Source: Patagioenas fasciata (Eukaryota; Chordata; Aves; Columbiformes; Columbidae). From it: DNA of 64,000 bases. Shown here in pieces: positions 36,440 through 47,378 of the stretch; position 1 is the stretch's first letter; each line of letters begins with the position of its first letter. The notes under the pieces were generated by a model, which searched no databases, was not told the DNA's origin, and was given only the letters and a program-made list of their open reading frames with translations. The DNA lies in the NCBI RefSeq assembly GCF_037038585.1, contig NC_092521.1, positions 69,306,898-69,370,897 on the forward strand. Direction: 5' to 3'. Made by a program: the position numbers and the translations under genes.

Positions 36440-36640
36440 CATTCACAAAATTCGAAAGCTGCAGAACGTTACAGTCTCTCACCATTTCCTCTCAGGCTGG
36501 CAATCTGTGTAAAACACGTGTACCTATGAGTCAGCAATTCATTTGCATGTTACCCCAGAAGATGAGAAAACGGTTGGTTTTGTTTGGGTTAAGGGTTGCT
36601 TTTTAAGGAGACTAAAAAAGGAAAATTATAATCAGGCTTG
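36440..36640. promoter_or_regulatory. Possible enhancer: E-box, MAF/AP-1 and octamer motifs in 34 bp
   Basis: Within 36515-36548 are CACGTG (36515-36520, E-box), TGAGTCAGCA (36527-36536, AP-1 or MAF half-site) and ATTTGCAT (36541-36548, POU octamer). All are exact consensus sites in AT-rich surroundings. No alignment or functional data support it; the motif density alone raises it above background. Confidence 0.25.
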
Positions 36641-38850
36641 ATTACTCTAAAACAATGGGTGAATTCAGATCATACACAAATCAGTTTCATCAGGCCTGAA
36701 ATGAAAGCATATAAAATTGTGTGCATTTTAGGTATTTTACTACCAAAAATCACCTAAGACATGACATTGTTAATTTTGAAAGATTTCTCTATTTAAAATT
36801 GAAATATCAAGTTGATAAAATTCTGATCAGTGTAAGTTAAAAGCCCTAACGCATACATTAGGTCTGTTCCTTTATCCAATGTACTAATAACTGGAGGAAC
36901 TAATCTTTTAAGGACAGGTCCAACCTGCAAATGCACAGAAATCTACAGTATCTGAACTTTGACTTTAAACCGGCCTGTTTGTAACTCAGTATCCTGACAT
37001 TTCTTATGGGATTTCAGGTTTTCAAACATGATAAGGTCAATCCCCCACTACATCCATAAATCAGAGGAACCGATGAAGGAAATAGCCTGAGCAGGAGCAC
37101 TCTTAGCTTTCCTGATTCCTGAGCTGGTTCTTTGCAGTTTCTAGCACAATTTAATCCAGTCTTGCTGCACAGCAAAAAATGAGCATATGAAATAAAGTGA
37201 TGGCACTGTGGCTGGGAATGCAACATTTCTCCAAAAATGGAAGAGAAAATATATTGGTTCCCCACACCTCCCAGGCCAGAAACCATTAATTGTTTGATTG
37301 TGCTTTTTCTTCAGCACTTCCCTTCTCTGACAATCTGAGGTTGAAGTAAGACAAGAGGTTAACCTGGTCACAGTTCTCAAAAATCGTGTCTGGATTCAGA
37401 CTACTGCCTGAGATATTAATAAATTGTCTGGTCAGTTTTTTTTGCCTGCCAGCCCTTACTGCGTTTTCAGACAACATGGTATTGCTATATTTCACTTACA
37501 AATATATTAATGATCAGGAAGAAGAAAGGGCTTTGTCTTCCTTTGAAGACATTTTTAAGTATATTTACTTTTCCACAGACAGAGAAACAAGTGACACGTC
37601 AACAAGGAGAACCTGCTTCTGAAAATTCTACTGCCTGTATCACCTTCCTCTGTCCTAAAACTAGCTAAAGCCAGAACCAGTGTCAGCACCGAGAGAGATG
37701 AATTATTCTTTAAAAGGAACAAAAAACGGACTATACGAAGATACAAGCAATGGTGGACCACAAAAAACGACTGAAAACAACTGACTACCCCGCAGACATT
37801 GATGCAAAAATGCGAAACATGATAAAGTGGAATTGTCTGTTTTTCAACATTATGTGCCCACTGGCCAAACCGTGTCTGTTGTTCTCCATTAAAGTTGATG
37901 AGATGGATCAAATAAGAAGGAGAAGTAGAGTTTGGCTATAAATATTCATTCCAAAATGGAAAAAAAAAGGAACATCACATCATCTGTATTTCAAAAGTCA
38001 ATAAACATAACTTGACTCAACAGCATATTCAGTATTATGCTTCTGAAATCTGAACACTAAAAATGTGAGTGTCCTGAAAATGCCTTAAACTGCATCTGAA
38101 TAATTACTGAACTAAAATCTCACTGAGGTTTCACAATGCGAAGATGGTAAGACAAGATGTCAGGCTTGAGCCCCTACAGACATATTTAAAGGGATAGGGT
38201 GAAGTCAGTGTTTCTATGAATAACTATAATTAAATTATAAAAAGACAATACAGAGAACAATATTTATTCATTTTCCAGTGGCAGTAACACAGTTAGGATT
38301 TTTACTTGATTAAATAATATTCTTGATTCTAGATACAAGATAGTACTGCAACTTTAAGGTTTCATATTTAGTGGAATGTGTGGGTTTTTTATTGGGGACA
38401 TGAAAAAGTGTTGGGATTTTGTGCCATTTAAAAATCTTGTTTCAATTTGGATTTTATTTCCTTCTAGTAAATCCAGAATAACATTTTTATGTTGTTTGAC
38501 AAAACTATAAAAATGCTTGCACATAGATCAACTGCTCCTCATTAAGAGGGGCTTTCAAATCAGCATTCGTTTGCCCCCATAGAACAGATGTCATGCCATT
38601 TTACAATGCATAATTCTAATTTATTAACATCGGTAATGTGGAATTACAAAAACAAGTTATAGGCAGACAACATAAACAATTCATTTAAAGCATTATCCCA
38701 CTGCCATACGTCTAATTCCTGACTCAAAAAAACCCACTTAATCTGTGATTGAGTCGTCAAGCCATGGATTCAAAATCAATGTGTTAGTCCATTTTCAAAA
38801 GAGGAGGAGGAGTGTTGCTCTTGGATTATCATTTAATTTTAACATTTTAA

Positions 38851-38880
38851 GGATTCCACTGAAGTCATTGGGAGTTCCAA
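38851..38880. repeat. Old amniote repeat fragment (CCA.TGAAGTCA.TGGGAG)
   Basis: GGATTCCACTGAAGTCATTG and the GGAGTTCC after it resemble the CATTGAAGTCAATGGGAGTT motif of old repeats widespread in reptiles and birds. Very short, so tentative. Confidence 0.35.
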
Positions 38881-38929
38881 TAAAGAATCTGGTAAGAGAA
38901 AAAGCTAATTATGTATGATTGAGATGGGA

Positions 38930-38957
38930 CAGGCTTAGATTTCCAGGCTTAGATTCT
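38930..38957 (+). repeat. 14-bp tandem duplication
   Basis: CAGGCTTAGATTTC followed by CAGGCTTAGATTCT. Confidence 0.8.
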
Positions 38958-39633
38958 TTACTCCTAATGAATACAGGTAGAATGAGGTCAGGTCCTCAGA
39001 GCACTTCCATTGCACAGCAACATAAAATGACTTGTACGTACTAAAAACAGAGCTAGTCATGAACAGAAAAATATTAAATATATATTTATATTATAACATC
39101 TCTGTACTCTCTTTTCTCCCATCAGATTTGTTTCAGAGACAAAGTATCACTTGGTGCAGTATTCTGTTTGGGAAAAGAAAATATTGGAATCACAATTTCT
39201 GGTGAAATGAAAATCACAATTTCCAGAGTTCCAGAAAGGAATAACTGCTGTGAAGGTGTTGTCATGGACTGTTAGTGCCACTCACTTATGTTGGAGAATG
39301 GAACTCTTTCTTAGATGGCAGAATTTAATATGGAAACCTTCATCCGAAAACAAACTGTAAGCAGTCTAAATGCCAATTCAACATGAAGCTTGAAGTTAAG
39401 ATTCCTCCTTCTTTTTTGTCAGGCTCTGTATGACTTCCATATGCAGTACAAAAGAGGCCAGCAGTTACTGCGCAATCTGATCGTGTTTGATATCTGTCCC
39501 ACCCATGCCCCTCATCCGCTATGTCAAGAACAGTTAAAAGAGCGTGGTCTGGGAATCCATCTCTCTAAGCTCTAGTGCTACCATTTTATTTTCTTGTTTG
39601 AGACTCATTACTTCATGTACTGTCTTTAACTCC

Positions 39634-40801
39634 TGTCGTGGTTTAACCTGAGCTAGCAATGCAACCACGATAGTCACTCACTCATCCCCTCCCCCACTCT
39701 CCCAATAGGGGAGAGAATAAAAAGGGAAGGGAGAAGCTTGGATTGAGATAAACACAGTTTAATAAAATAACAAAATATGAATACACTACTAAAATAAAAA
39801 TAAAAGGTACTCAAAGCAATTCCTCATGAACTCCATCCACAACTGAGCAGCCAGTCCCAGCAAGCAGCACAGTCCCAGTAGCTGATCCAAAAGAGAGAAA
39901 AGAGAGGAAAAAAGGCAGAAAAGCCCAGAGGCTTGTGCAAAATGACAACAGGCTAGGCTAAAAGTCCTGACTGAAATTTCCTGGCTACCCTCAGAGAGAG
40001 AGAGAGAAGAACCAGAGAGATCGGAAGAGCCAAAACCAGAAGGTCCCGCTCTTAAATAATTAGCATGACGCTAATGGGATGAAATACTCTCATTGATCAG
40101 TCTGGACGTCAGTCAAGCTCTGCCCCGTCTGTGTACACGTCCGCAGGCATGTAGCAAGAAGAGGGAGAGGCCACGGATGCACTTGCAAAGAGCAAGTTTT
40201 ATTTTAGTTACCTCTCTACTGGGGGATCTCTGAAGCCACACCTGAGCTCCCAGGCAGAGGTGACACTGGCGGGGACGCAGGCGCTGGTCAGTTCAGCCCT
40301 GCTGGAAGATCACTGGGCCTGCTGAGCTCGCCCCTATTTCAAGGCTTCAGGCAGGCACAGCCTGTCACTCTTTCTCACAACAAAGCAGGAATCTCAGACA
40401 TAGTGATAAGGTGCCTAGAGTTACTAACAGGCCTATGTTGTTTAACACAGAGGTTCTACTCATCAAGCACACAGGGTCAGTAGAACAATTAGTGTGATGT
40501 ATGTGCTTTTTCTACAGACAGGTGCAAGTCACTTGAGCGTATTTACATCTAACTAACCTTCTCACCAAATCTTCCGCTATATCCCCATACACCATCTCTG
40601 CCCCCCCTTCCTCAACACCTGTAAGCAGGGCACTCAGAATGTCCTTGGCTCTCAGACCAGAGCAATTAAAAACATTAACTCTGTGCTGGGGTGTTATCTT
40701 GTTTCTCAGACTAAGCCCAAATAACGAGCATGCTAGCTATGAAAAAGAAAGGTTTCAAACTGCACGAAGAAAATTAACCCATTTTCAGTCAAACCAGCAC
40801 A
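39634..40801 (-). mobile_element. Solo LTR of an avian ERVL-type endogenous retrovirus, interrupted
   Basis: Solo LTRs are left when the two ends of an integrated retrovirus recombine and the viral genes are lost. On the plus strand it starts TGTCGTGGTTTAACC and ends AACCAGCACA, the outer TG...CA ends of an LTR family I know from many birds. ACTCC before it (39629-39633) and ACTCT after it (40802-40806) form a 5-bp target duplication with one mismatch, as expected for ERVL. The sense strand is minus: there it begins TGTGCTGGTTTGACTG, carries a TATTTAAG promoter-like box (40051-40058) and TTATTAAACTGTGTTTATC near its polyadenylation region, and ends GGTTAAACCACGACA. Removing the nested insert (40130-40591, plus one 5-bp duplication) leaves about 700 bp. 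No viral gene is present. Confidence 0.85.
40130..40591 (-). mobile_element. Second solo LTR, 462 bp, nested inside the first
   Basis: Starts TGTGTACACG and ends CCCCATACA on the plus strand, flanked by CCGTC (40125-40129) and CCATC (40592-40596). This is a 5-bp duplication whose one difference is a G-to-A change at a CpG, the commonest decay in vertebrate DNA. Read on the minus strand it starts TGTATGGGGATATAGCGG, has AATAAAACTTGC (40193-40203 on the plus strand) about 70 bases before its 3' end, and ends GTGTACACA, the layout of an LTR. The outer LTR resumes after it with CTGCCCCCCCTTCCTC. CpG density is higher than in the surroundings. No viral genes; family not identified. Confidence 0.7.
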
Positions 40802-41399
40802 ACTCTTCGTATATAAAGGGCAACAAAACTCTCTGCCTCATATTTTGAGGCAAGTATGTGCTTGCTGAATAGGTGCAGGAGTGCTCATCAGCTACACTGG
40901 TGGCGTTTCTGAACCACAACAGCAAGAGAACAAGTGCTTCTCTGGCTGCTGCTTCTCTGAGGTTCTTCATAGATGCAGGAGAAAGAACTAGATTTTGCCA
41001 CATAGCATTCTGTAGCTGTAAACAAATAGAAACACCAGTTTGGAATTCTACAAAACATGTGGCTCAGCCCAGCCCATACCTCTGATATGTAGGGCAGGGA
41101 GAATCAGGGACATTCTGCAGTTCTCTTTTGATCTAAATGCGAGAAGTGATGTATAAGTAACCACACAGTAGACGTTTTTCACAAACTATTCCATAAATGT
41201 TATTTGTAAAGAAATTAACAGACAATACTATTTAGGAATGTTACTTCTGATGCTACTTACGTATTGCGAGAAATGTGGTTGGGCAGTTTTGATGTGAGAT
41301 CTGTTATTGATTAAATACACAGGCATTTATATTAATTTCAAAATACATAGACACTTCTACAACTGTATATATTAAAAGTGATTTTCTATATCCTCCATG
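40802..41399. other. Unique DNA, no supported gene
   Basis: Opposing short frames at 40785-41003 (minus) and 40873-41085 (plus) match nothing known. Confidence 0.5.
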
Positions 41400-41520
41400 G
41401 ATTACTGATAAGTATGCAAATAAGATACATTATTGTAATGTTATTGTTGTCTTTTGATTGCAATCAATTGTTTATCTTTTTCATTGTCTGCTGGAGCAGC
41501 ACACACTAAACCTAATAACT
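41400..41520. promoter_or_regulatory. Possible regulatory cluster: octamer, SOX-like and palindromic motifs
   Basis: ATGCAAAT (41414-41421, POU octamer on the minus strand), TTATTGTTGT (41441-41450, SOX-like) and the perfect palindrome TTGATTGCAATCAA (41454-41467, containing the C/EBP-like ATTGCAAT) lie within about 55 bases. By appearance only. Confidence 0.2.
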
Positions 41521-44500
41521 GTTTTCATCCAGTAACAGGCAACAGCAACAGCAGGAAGATTCAATTTTTGCTGTCAGAGCAATACTGCACCGAAGACCCC
41601 TCCATACATTTTTGAAGCAGGCTAATGAATGCTACGCAGCTGAGATTAAGAACAGCTCTCCACATAACACTTCTTCAATGAGTTATTTTAATTTAATAAG
41701 AAATACTTTAGGTTTTAAGCACATAACTTACACTATGAATAATTTGTTTACATTTACTAATGGAAATGTTTCCATTGACATACATACAGAAGACTATCTG
41801 GGAAAGTAAGCAATGCGTTGAGCAAAAAGACTTACACTACTTACCCTGAACCCATGATTTATCTATTTCTCCTTGGTAAGTCTCCCTTTTACAGAGGACA
41901 TATTTTTCCAAGGCTTGCGTGTTTACCTGTAACATTTGCTTTCATTCTTTCTACTTAATTTAATATTCTTCCAGACAGAATTAATTGCATAAAAATTATT
42001 AAACTAATACTTGAGTGAATATCTTTCCTATATTTGAAGAAACATTCTGATTAATTCTTTTTACATATAGATAATTTATAAGTTCCTAACTTATCAGGGG
42101 CCACAATGTGTGACCTGTGGTGTGCATAAATAAATTTGGAAACATTTGTAGATCCCAGCTCCAGAGAATAGTAGAGCAGAGCTGGCTTTCTTCCTCAGTA
42201 AACGTGGAAGGCTATTTCAAAACAAAGGTTGCAGCTACCTGAAGCACTGACTGGTGCCACAAACATCTCCATATAGGTAGCACAGAGGCACACTTTCATG
42301 TCCTTGTGCCAGGCTTCTTCATATGGTAGCCCATAAACCAAACTTAGTCCACCAGAGAGTGCCATTCCTTAAGATCACTGGTTACTCAAATCCAAAATTG
42401 GAAGACCCTATGGAAACACTCATCAAACAGCCAAACATTTCAAGGCTCAGCCTCTGGCCTACATCGTGCTTATTTTCTTTCCCATCAGTCTGTCTTCCAA
42501 AACAGTACGAGTCCTGCAATATGTGCTGTATCTCTCTTCTTGCAAGTCAGCTTTCCTCTTTCAGCTCTGTTCTCCAATAGATTTGCTACACAAGTGAAAC
42601 CAGCTGAGACTCTCTAGCACGAAAGCAGGACAGTGTTGCTTACTCCCTCTGTCTGCTCCCATTTATGTCACATCTGAACTGGACCAGTTGTATCTCTTAA
42701 GATCTGTATGCTATTTTGGGAACATCCTCTACTTTGCTGAGTTCAAGAAACCTGCTGTAAAGTACCCACTGTAGTGAATGCTTCATTCACCTTTCAGGTA
42801 GACCCTTCCCACCACCCTTTCACTAATACATTTTGCAGTTCTCTCTAAAATACATGACTTTTGACAGAGTCAGTTCTTTTCAGGTAACTAAGTGAAGAAA
42901 GATCTAAGAGGCACAGTAAAAAGCAATTGCATCGTGTCATCCATGAGGATAATAGTGTGTAATAAAGTGTCAAGGATTTCTGCAAGTGTCCAACCTAGCC
43001 ACCATAGAGGCAGAAGTAGTCCATGGAAAATGTATGGCCAAATCCAGTTAATCTAGTCCAGCTTCACACAGTTCTCTTCTGTATGACTGAGTCTCCTGCT
43101 TTGTAAGTACCACAGGAGGAAATAATGAATCATCTACTGTAAGGCTTCATCTATACCATCCTTTTGTCCTCTGACGCTATTTCACGCTATGCTTAGAGAC
43201 AAGAGAAATATTTCCTTCTTGGAGCATTATTTTTAAAGAGTCACATGTTTGTGGTCTAACAGTATGTTTTGGCTAATCGATTTAAGAGGAAAACAAAAGG
43301 TTTCAGTTTTTAATATTGTATCTTGAATTATTATTCTTCAACTATAATGAGTCAGGTTTGTTATTTTTTTCCCTAAGTCCCTGTTTCTGCTCATCACTTC
43401 TATAACTGTCTGCTTTGTTTTATTTTCATTTTGACAGCTGCTGTGTTTATGGAACTGTATGTGTATGCATTTATATATAAAAATAAATACTGTTCTTCAC
43501 ATGTGTGTTGCTAGCCTAGATTACCAGATTATCAATATATGATTTTCATATGGTAGTATTTCAGGGGTTTAAAATCATGTTATTGAATAGAAATCTTAGC
43601 CACGATAGTGGCATTTTTCTAGTCCTATTAGTTTTTTCACTTGTGTAAAGGGACGTTATCATCCTTAGCATGTCAGTTGGAGGGGGGATTTACTATTTAT
43701 TAGTAGGTATTTGATAAAAACACTCAGACTTCTTCCTAAGACATAATTTTACATATGCTAAATCTTCAGAAGCCAAAAATAGACTCCTTAGGACACCATT
43801 TAATGAAAGTACAATATGTGTGCAACTACATGTAGTGAGCATTTGACATGGCCAGACTCATGGAGAAATGGCTTCTGCTGCTGTCCACAAAGGTTTTGGT
43901 GGTTACAGGTTATACTGCGTAGGAACTTCCTTCCAGCAGAAAGTGCTTCATAATTTTTACTGACTTGGGATTGCCAAAACCATAGCAATTATGGGACCTA
44001 GTCACTGGTTTTACTTATCCTGAAGGAGTAGAATGGCAATTGGGTTAATTGCATGTGGGTCTGAGTGCTTTGATGTGCAAAGATAAAGCTTAGGTACTTT
44101 GTTCACTGATTTCTGGTAAAAATTACATCAAGGTTTTAATGGTCAGAACCACTATAAAATGCAGCTATTTGTTTCACAAAATAGTGAGATAGTACATGTC
44201 AGGTGCTTTGATCTGTGGCTCACTGAGGTCACTTACTCAATCATTAAAACCTTTTTTAAGATATCTTCGTTTCCCCTTAAAGATCTTTTGTGAAAGCTGT
44301 AGCAAAATCTGATCTTGCACAGTTAGTAGCAGGTTCACAGCCCAAGGTCACATTTTATGTTTGAACGCTAAGATATAGACGGATAATAAGACATTACATT
44401 TAATAAGATGGTCCCAGCAGGGCAATTAGGAGTTGACTATAGAGCACATATTTCCTCCAGGTTCACATGATTATTTCTATAGAGGTTTGAAAAGCAGAAG

Positions 44501-45862
44501 TGCCAGGGAAATGGATGCACAAAGAATGAAAAGAATCATGTGGAAGATTTTCAAAGACCTAGAGGACACTCAGGAGCCTATTCACTGGAAACATCAACTC
44601 ACTGAAAATCAGAGAGATGTAGAAGCCTATTTCATCTTTCTGTCTTTGAAAACTTCCTATGATTATGCAAAACATAACTGAAAGTCCAAAAGATTCACTG
44701 CTTACTTGAATGAAAAAATACTACTTGGGAGAAAGAAAATAATTCTCTGGATTTTGTCAGTAAATAATTTTATGTGGGAAATATTTTAGATTCACAACAA
44801 TAAGAAAAATGTCTGGCCTTATAATCTTGTAGAAAATAAAATTGCCTATGACAACACCTGAAATCTGTAAGTTCAAATGCCTGCAGTCACACTAGCTAGA
44901 GAGCAGACTGCAGCTGGGCTACTTCAAAAGGCAGGTTTTAAGTGGCACACAAAGAGTTATGGAAGAGTACCGCATTATTCTGGTTTAGCATAGAACCTGC
45001 CTTTCGAAGATTTTTCAGTGTTTATCTTCTGGTGCATAACTAAACTGCTCCCTTCAAGAAGCACTACTGACTTTAGACAGAAATACAATCTTAGAAAATA
45101 ACAATTTATAAGAAATGTCATGTATCAAGATATCATACTGAGAGCATCAATAGCCAAGCCACATAAGTAGTCTGCTGCAAAGGATTTCAACACAGAATTG
45201 CTCCTGCCACAAGAATTTCTTAGTCTGATGCAGGAGCTAAAACAGGGAAGACTTCGGTTCGAAAGACACTGTGAAGAGCAATGCCCATTGTTGAGTGTGG
45301 CTTCTGTGTTTCAGATTAACCCATATCCTTGCCACTGACTTTTAGAGAGATTATTTCACATCCCTAAATTAGCAGTGAAGTGTACAGATAGACTGTTCTG
45401 CATGTTCTACCCCTCAAAATCTTTGATATTGTGACATTTCAAAGGTGATTTTTATTGTATGATCCCTTCTGCCTCAAAAGAGTAATTGATTTGAGAAGCA
45501 CAGGTAGTATAAAAGTCAGATTCTCTCAATTAAAGCATCCCAGTGCAGCAAAGTTTACTTCGAAAGAAGATGCATTGGATCTAGGTATCTACTTGGGCTT
45601 AACTGTTCGCAATTGCCAGCATGGGACCTCAGCTATTCTGAGAAAAAGTCTCATGAATGAGGCTTTTTTTTTATGTCTAGAAGGTACTCGTCTGCTCTCT
45701 GGAGTTAGTCTTAAAATACATATCATGCATTCTGTGTTGGAAGAATGCATAATAAGTGGAAGAAATTTTACAGATATATTTATCTGCAGTATCCTTTCAG
45801 TCAAGTGCAAATACAAACACCATAAACCGTATATATTCCAGATAGAAAAATACAGAGAAGCC
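41521..45862. other. Unique AT-rich DNA, no supported gene
   Basis: More than 4 kb without a recognised gene or repeat. An 82-codon plus-strand frame at 44433-44681 matches no family I know. Confidence 0.55.
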
Positions 45863-45943
45863 TTTTTTTTTTTGCTTTGGTTTGGTTTGGTTTTTTTGTT
45901 TTGTTTTGTTTTGTTTTGGTGGGGTTTTTTTGTTTTTGTTTCA
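45863..45943 (+). repeat. T-rich (TTTTG)n/(GGTTT)n simple repeat
   Basis: T11 followed by GGTTT and TTTTG units, ending TTGTTTCAG. It is the complement of the A/C-rich tracts elsewhere in the window. It inflates the 177-codon frame at 45455-45988 with a low-complexity hydrophobic stretch, so that frame is not taken as a gene. Confidence 0.9.
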
Positions 45944-46725
45944 GGAAGATCCAACAAGGTGCGGGAGCTCAGGATTACCTTTTCTTAGACATGTGGTGGA
46001 AAAAATAACAGCAGTTACTAAAAGGAACAGTATTTTCACTGAATTCACTTGTTGAACAAGAATATGATTGAATTACTGGCTGTTGCCTAACCGAGAAATC
46101 TCAGAGGGAGAAAAGACCGGTCACCCTTTCACTAAGCATGAGAGGCAAGGTATATTCAGGCAATAAATGTAGCCCCATGACATGCTTGCTGTACTGGTAG
46201 CCACCTCAAGAACATTATTATCCGTTTACAAGGCTAAAGTCTCAGTAAATATCAGATACTTCCAGGAGAAAGGGAGAGAGGTGTTATCACAGTGTGCAAA
46301 GCATCAAAGGCAAGACAATAGGAGAAGTTCTTGTCTCTTTGTCGGTTGTGTAGGAATTTGTTAGCTGACACACACTTGACTCTCAAGACCTTTTCCTCCC
46401 TAAACCCTGTGGGCTTTGGAAAGCTTAAATTGCTCCATACTTGTGAATGGAGCAAGTTGGAGCAAATCCTCTTTGTTCTGTTCCATTCAGCACTTGGGTA
46501 GCTAGAGAGCATCTTTCACAAGTCCCTGTGATTTTGAACAATTATTTAGATGTTCTTATTGCTTTCCACCCGAAGTGGCTGCAGACAGTGACATATCATT
46601 GTTGAAGGCTGAAGGCTACCTAAAAGACGTGAGAATGGACAAGAATACAGGTTTGCTGTAGTCACCCATAAGAGAGGGAATGGTCCTTTCCACCTGGTGT
46701 ACATTCCAGGAGGAAAACAAATAAT
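45944..46725. other. Unique DNA, no gene
   Basis: Nothing recognised. Confidence 0.5.
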
Positions 46726-46748
46726 CAAACAAACAAACAAACAAACAA
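46726..46748 (+). repeat. (CAAA)n microsatellite
   Basis: CAAACAAACAAACAAACAAA and a little more, uninterrupted. Confidence 0.95.
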
Positions 46749-46928
46749 GCCACAACTGTGATTAACTTGTTAGTGGTAAATTTGCTATCTCTTCCCTGTG
46801 TAATTTGACATGGTTGTTTTATAAAATGGGACTTTAGATCTCACTCTGAAGAAAAATACATCCTTTGGTTGATAGTCCCATGTAGTGAATATTGATCAAG
46901 CGTTCCCAGAACTGTTCTTAGACAGAGA

Positions 46929-47378
46929 GGAATTGATTTGGCTCCAAGTTACCTGGGTCTGACAGGAACAAAACTAGTGAATTTGACTCCTCAGCTACCC
47001 CAGAGGAACATGACAAAAGTCCTCCTGGCTTACAGGCACTGTACTGCAACTATTAATTTTCTGTATGTGCCTTTCAAGGCACCTGTTCTGCTCAACACAA
47101 ATGCATGCTGTATTTTCAGACTGCCCTCAGCCCAACCCCATTGGATCAGCACATCTATTGATTGGCATTTTTCTGTGTTGGCTCCTGTTTCTGAACAAAA
47201 TATCTGCTCACATTTTCCCAAGCAGTCACAAGTCCCAATAGGCTGGTTACCAATGATTACCCTGGAAGGATTTAAGAGTGGTCTCTTGCCATCTTACATT
47301 ATTACATCATTTTATGTCAAGGTCCACAGGGTGGAAAAAGCATACCTTCCTGAGCAAGACCAAACTGCAGGGCTATGA
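46929..47378 (+). other. 150-codon open stretch, possibly a very old LINE C-terminus
   Basis: The frame is open from before 46929 to 47378. It contains LAPSYL near the start, FSVLAP in the middle and LEGFKSGLL near the end. Those three short motifs also occur, in that order, near the C-terminus of some non-LTR retrotransposon proteins (LAP.YL, FSV.AP.LWN.LP, FK..LKT.L). The distance between the first two is roughly twice the usual, and key residues such as LWN are missing, so the match may be coincidence. It is not a gene I can support: the annotated start would be a TTG, not ATG. Confidence 0.15.

Larger units (their letters stand above)
36641..39633. other. Unique AT-rich DNA with two minor repeats
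   Basis: Holds a fragment resembling an old amniote repeat at 38851-38880 and a 14-bp tandem duplication at 38930-38957, listed separately. A 118-codon minus-strand frame (37555-37911) opposes shorter plus-strand frames and matches nothing known. Confidence 0.5.

Noticed and set aside
37555..37911. 118-codon minus-strand frame
   Set aside because: No recognisable motif; plus-strand frames overlap it; length is within chance for this much sequence.
45250..45262. GGTTCGAAAG resembling the T-loop of a tRNA
   Set aside because: No A-box at the right distance upstream and no cloverleaf stems.
45589..45957. 122-codon minus-strand frame
   Set aside because: Its lysine/threonine-rich start is just the A/C simple repeat translated.
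45455..45988. 177-codon plus-strand reading frame, longest in the window
   Set aside because: The last third runs through a T/G simple repeat that encodes a spurious hydrophobic stretch; the rest matches nothing, and a minus-strand frame covers the same bases.
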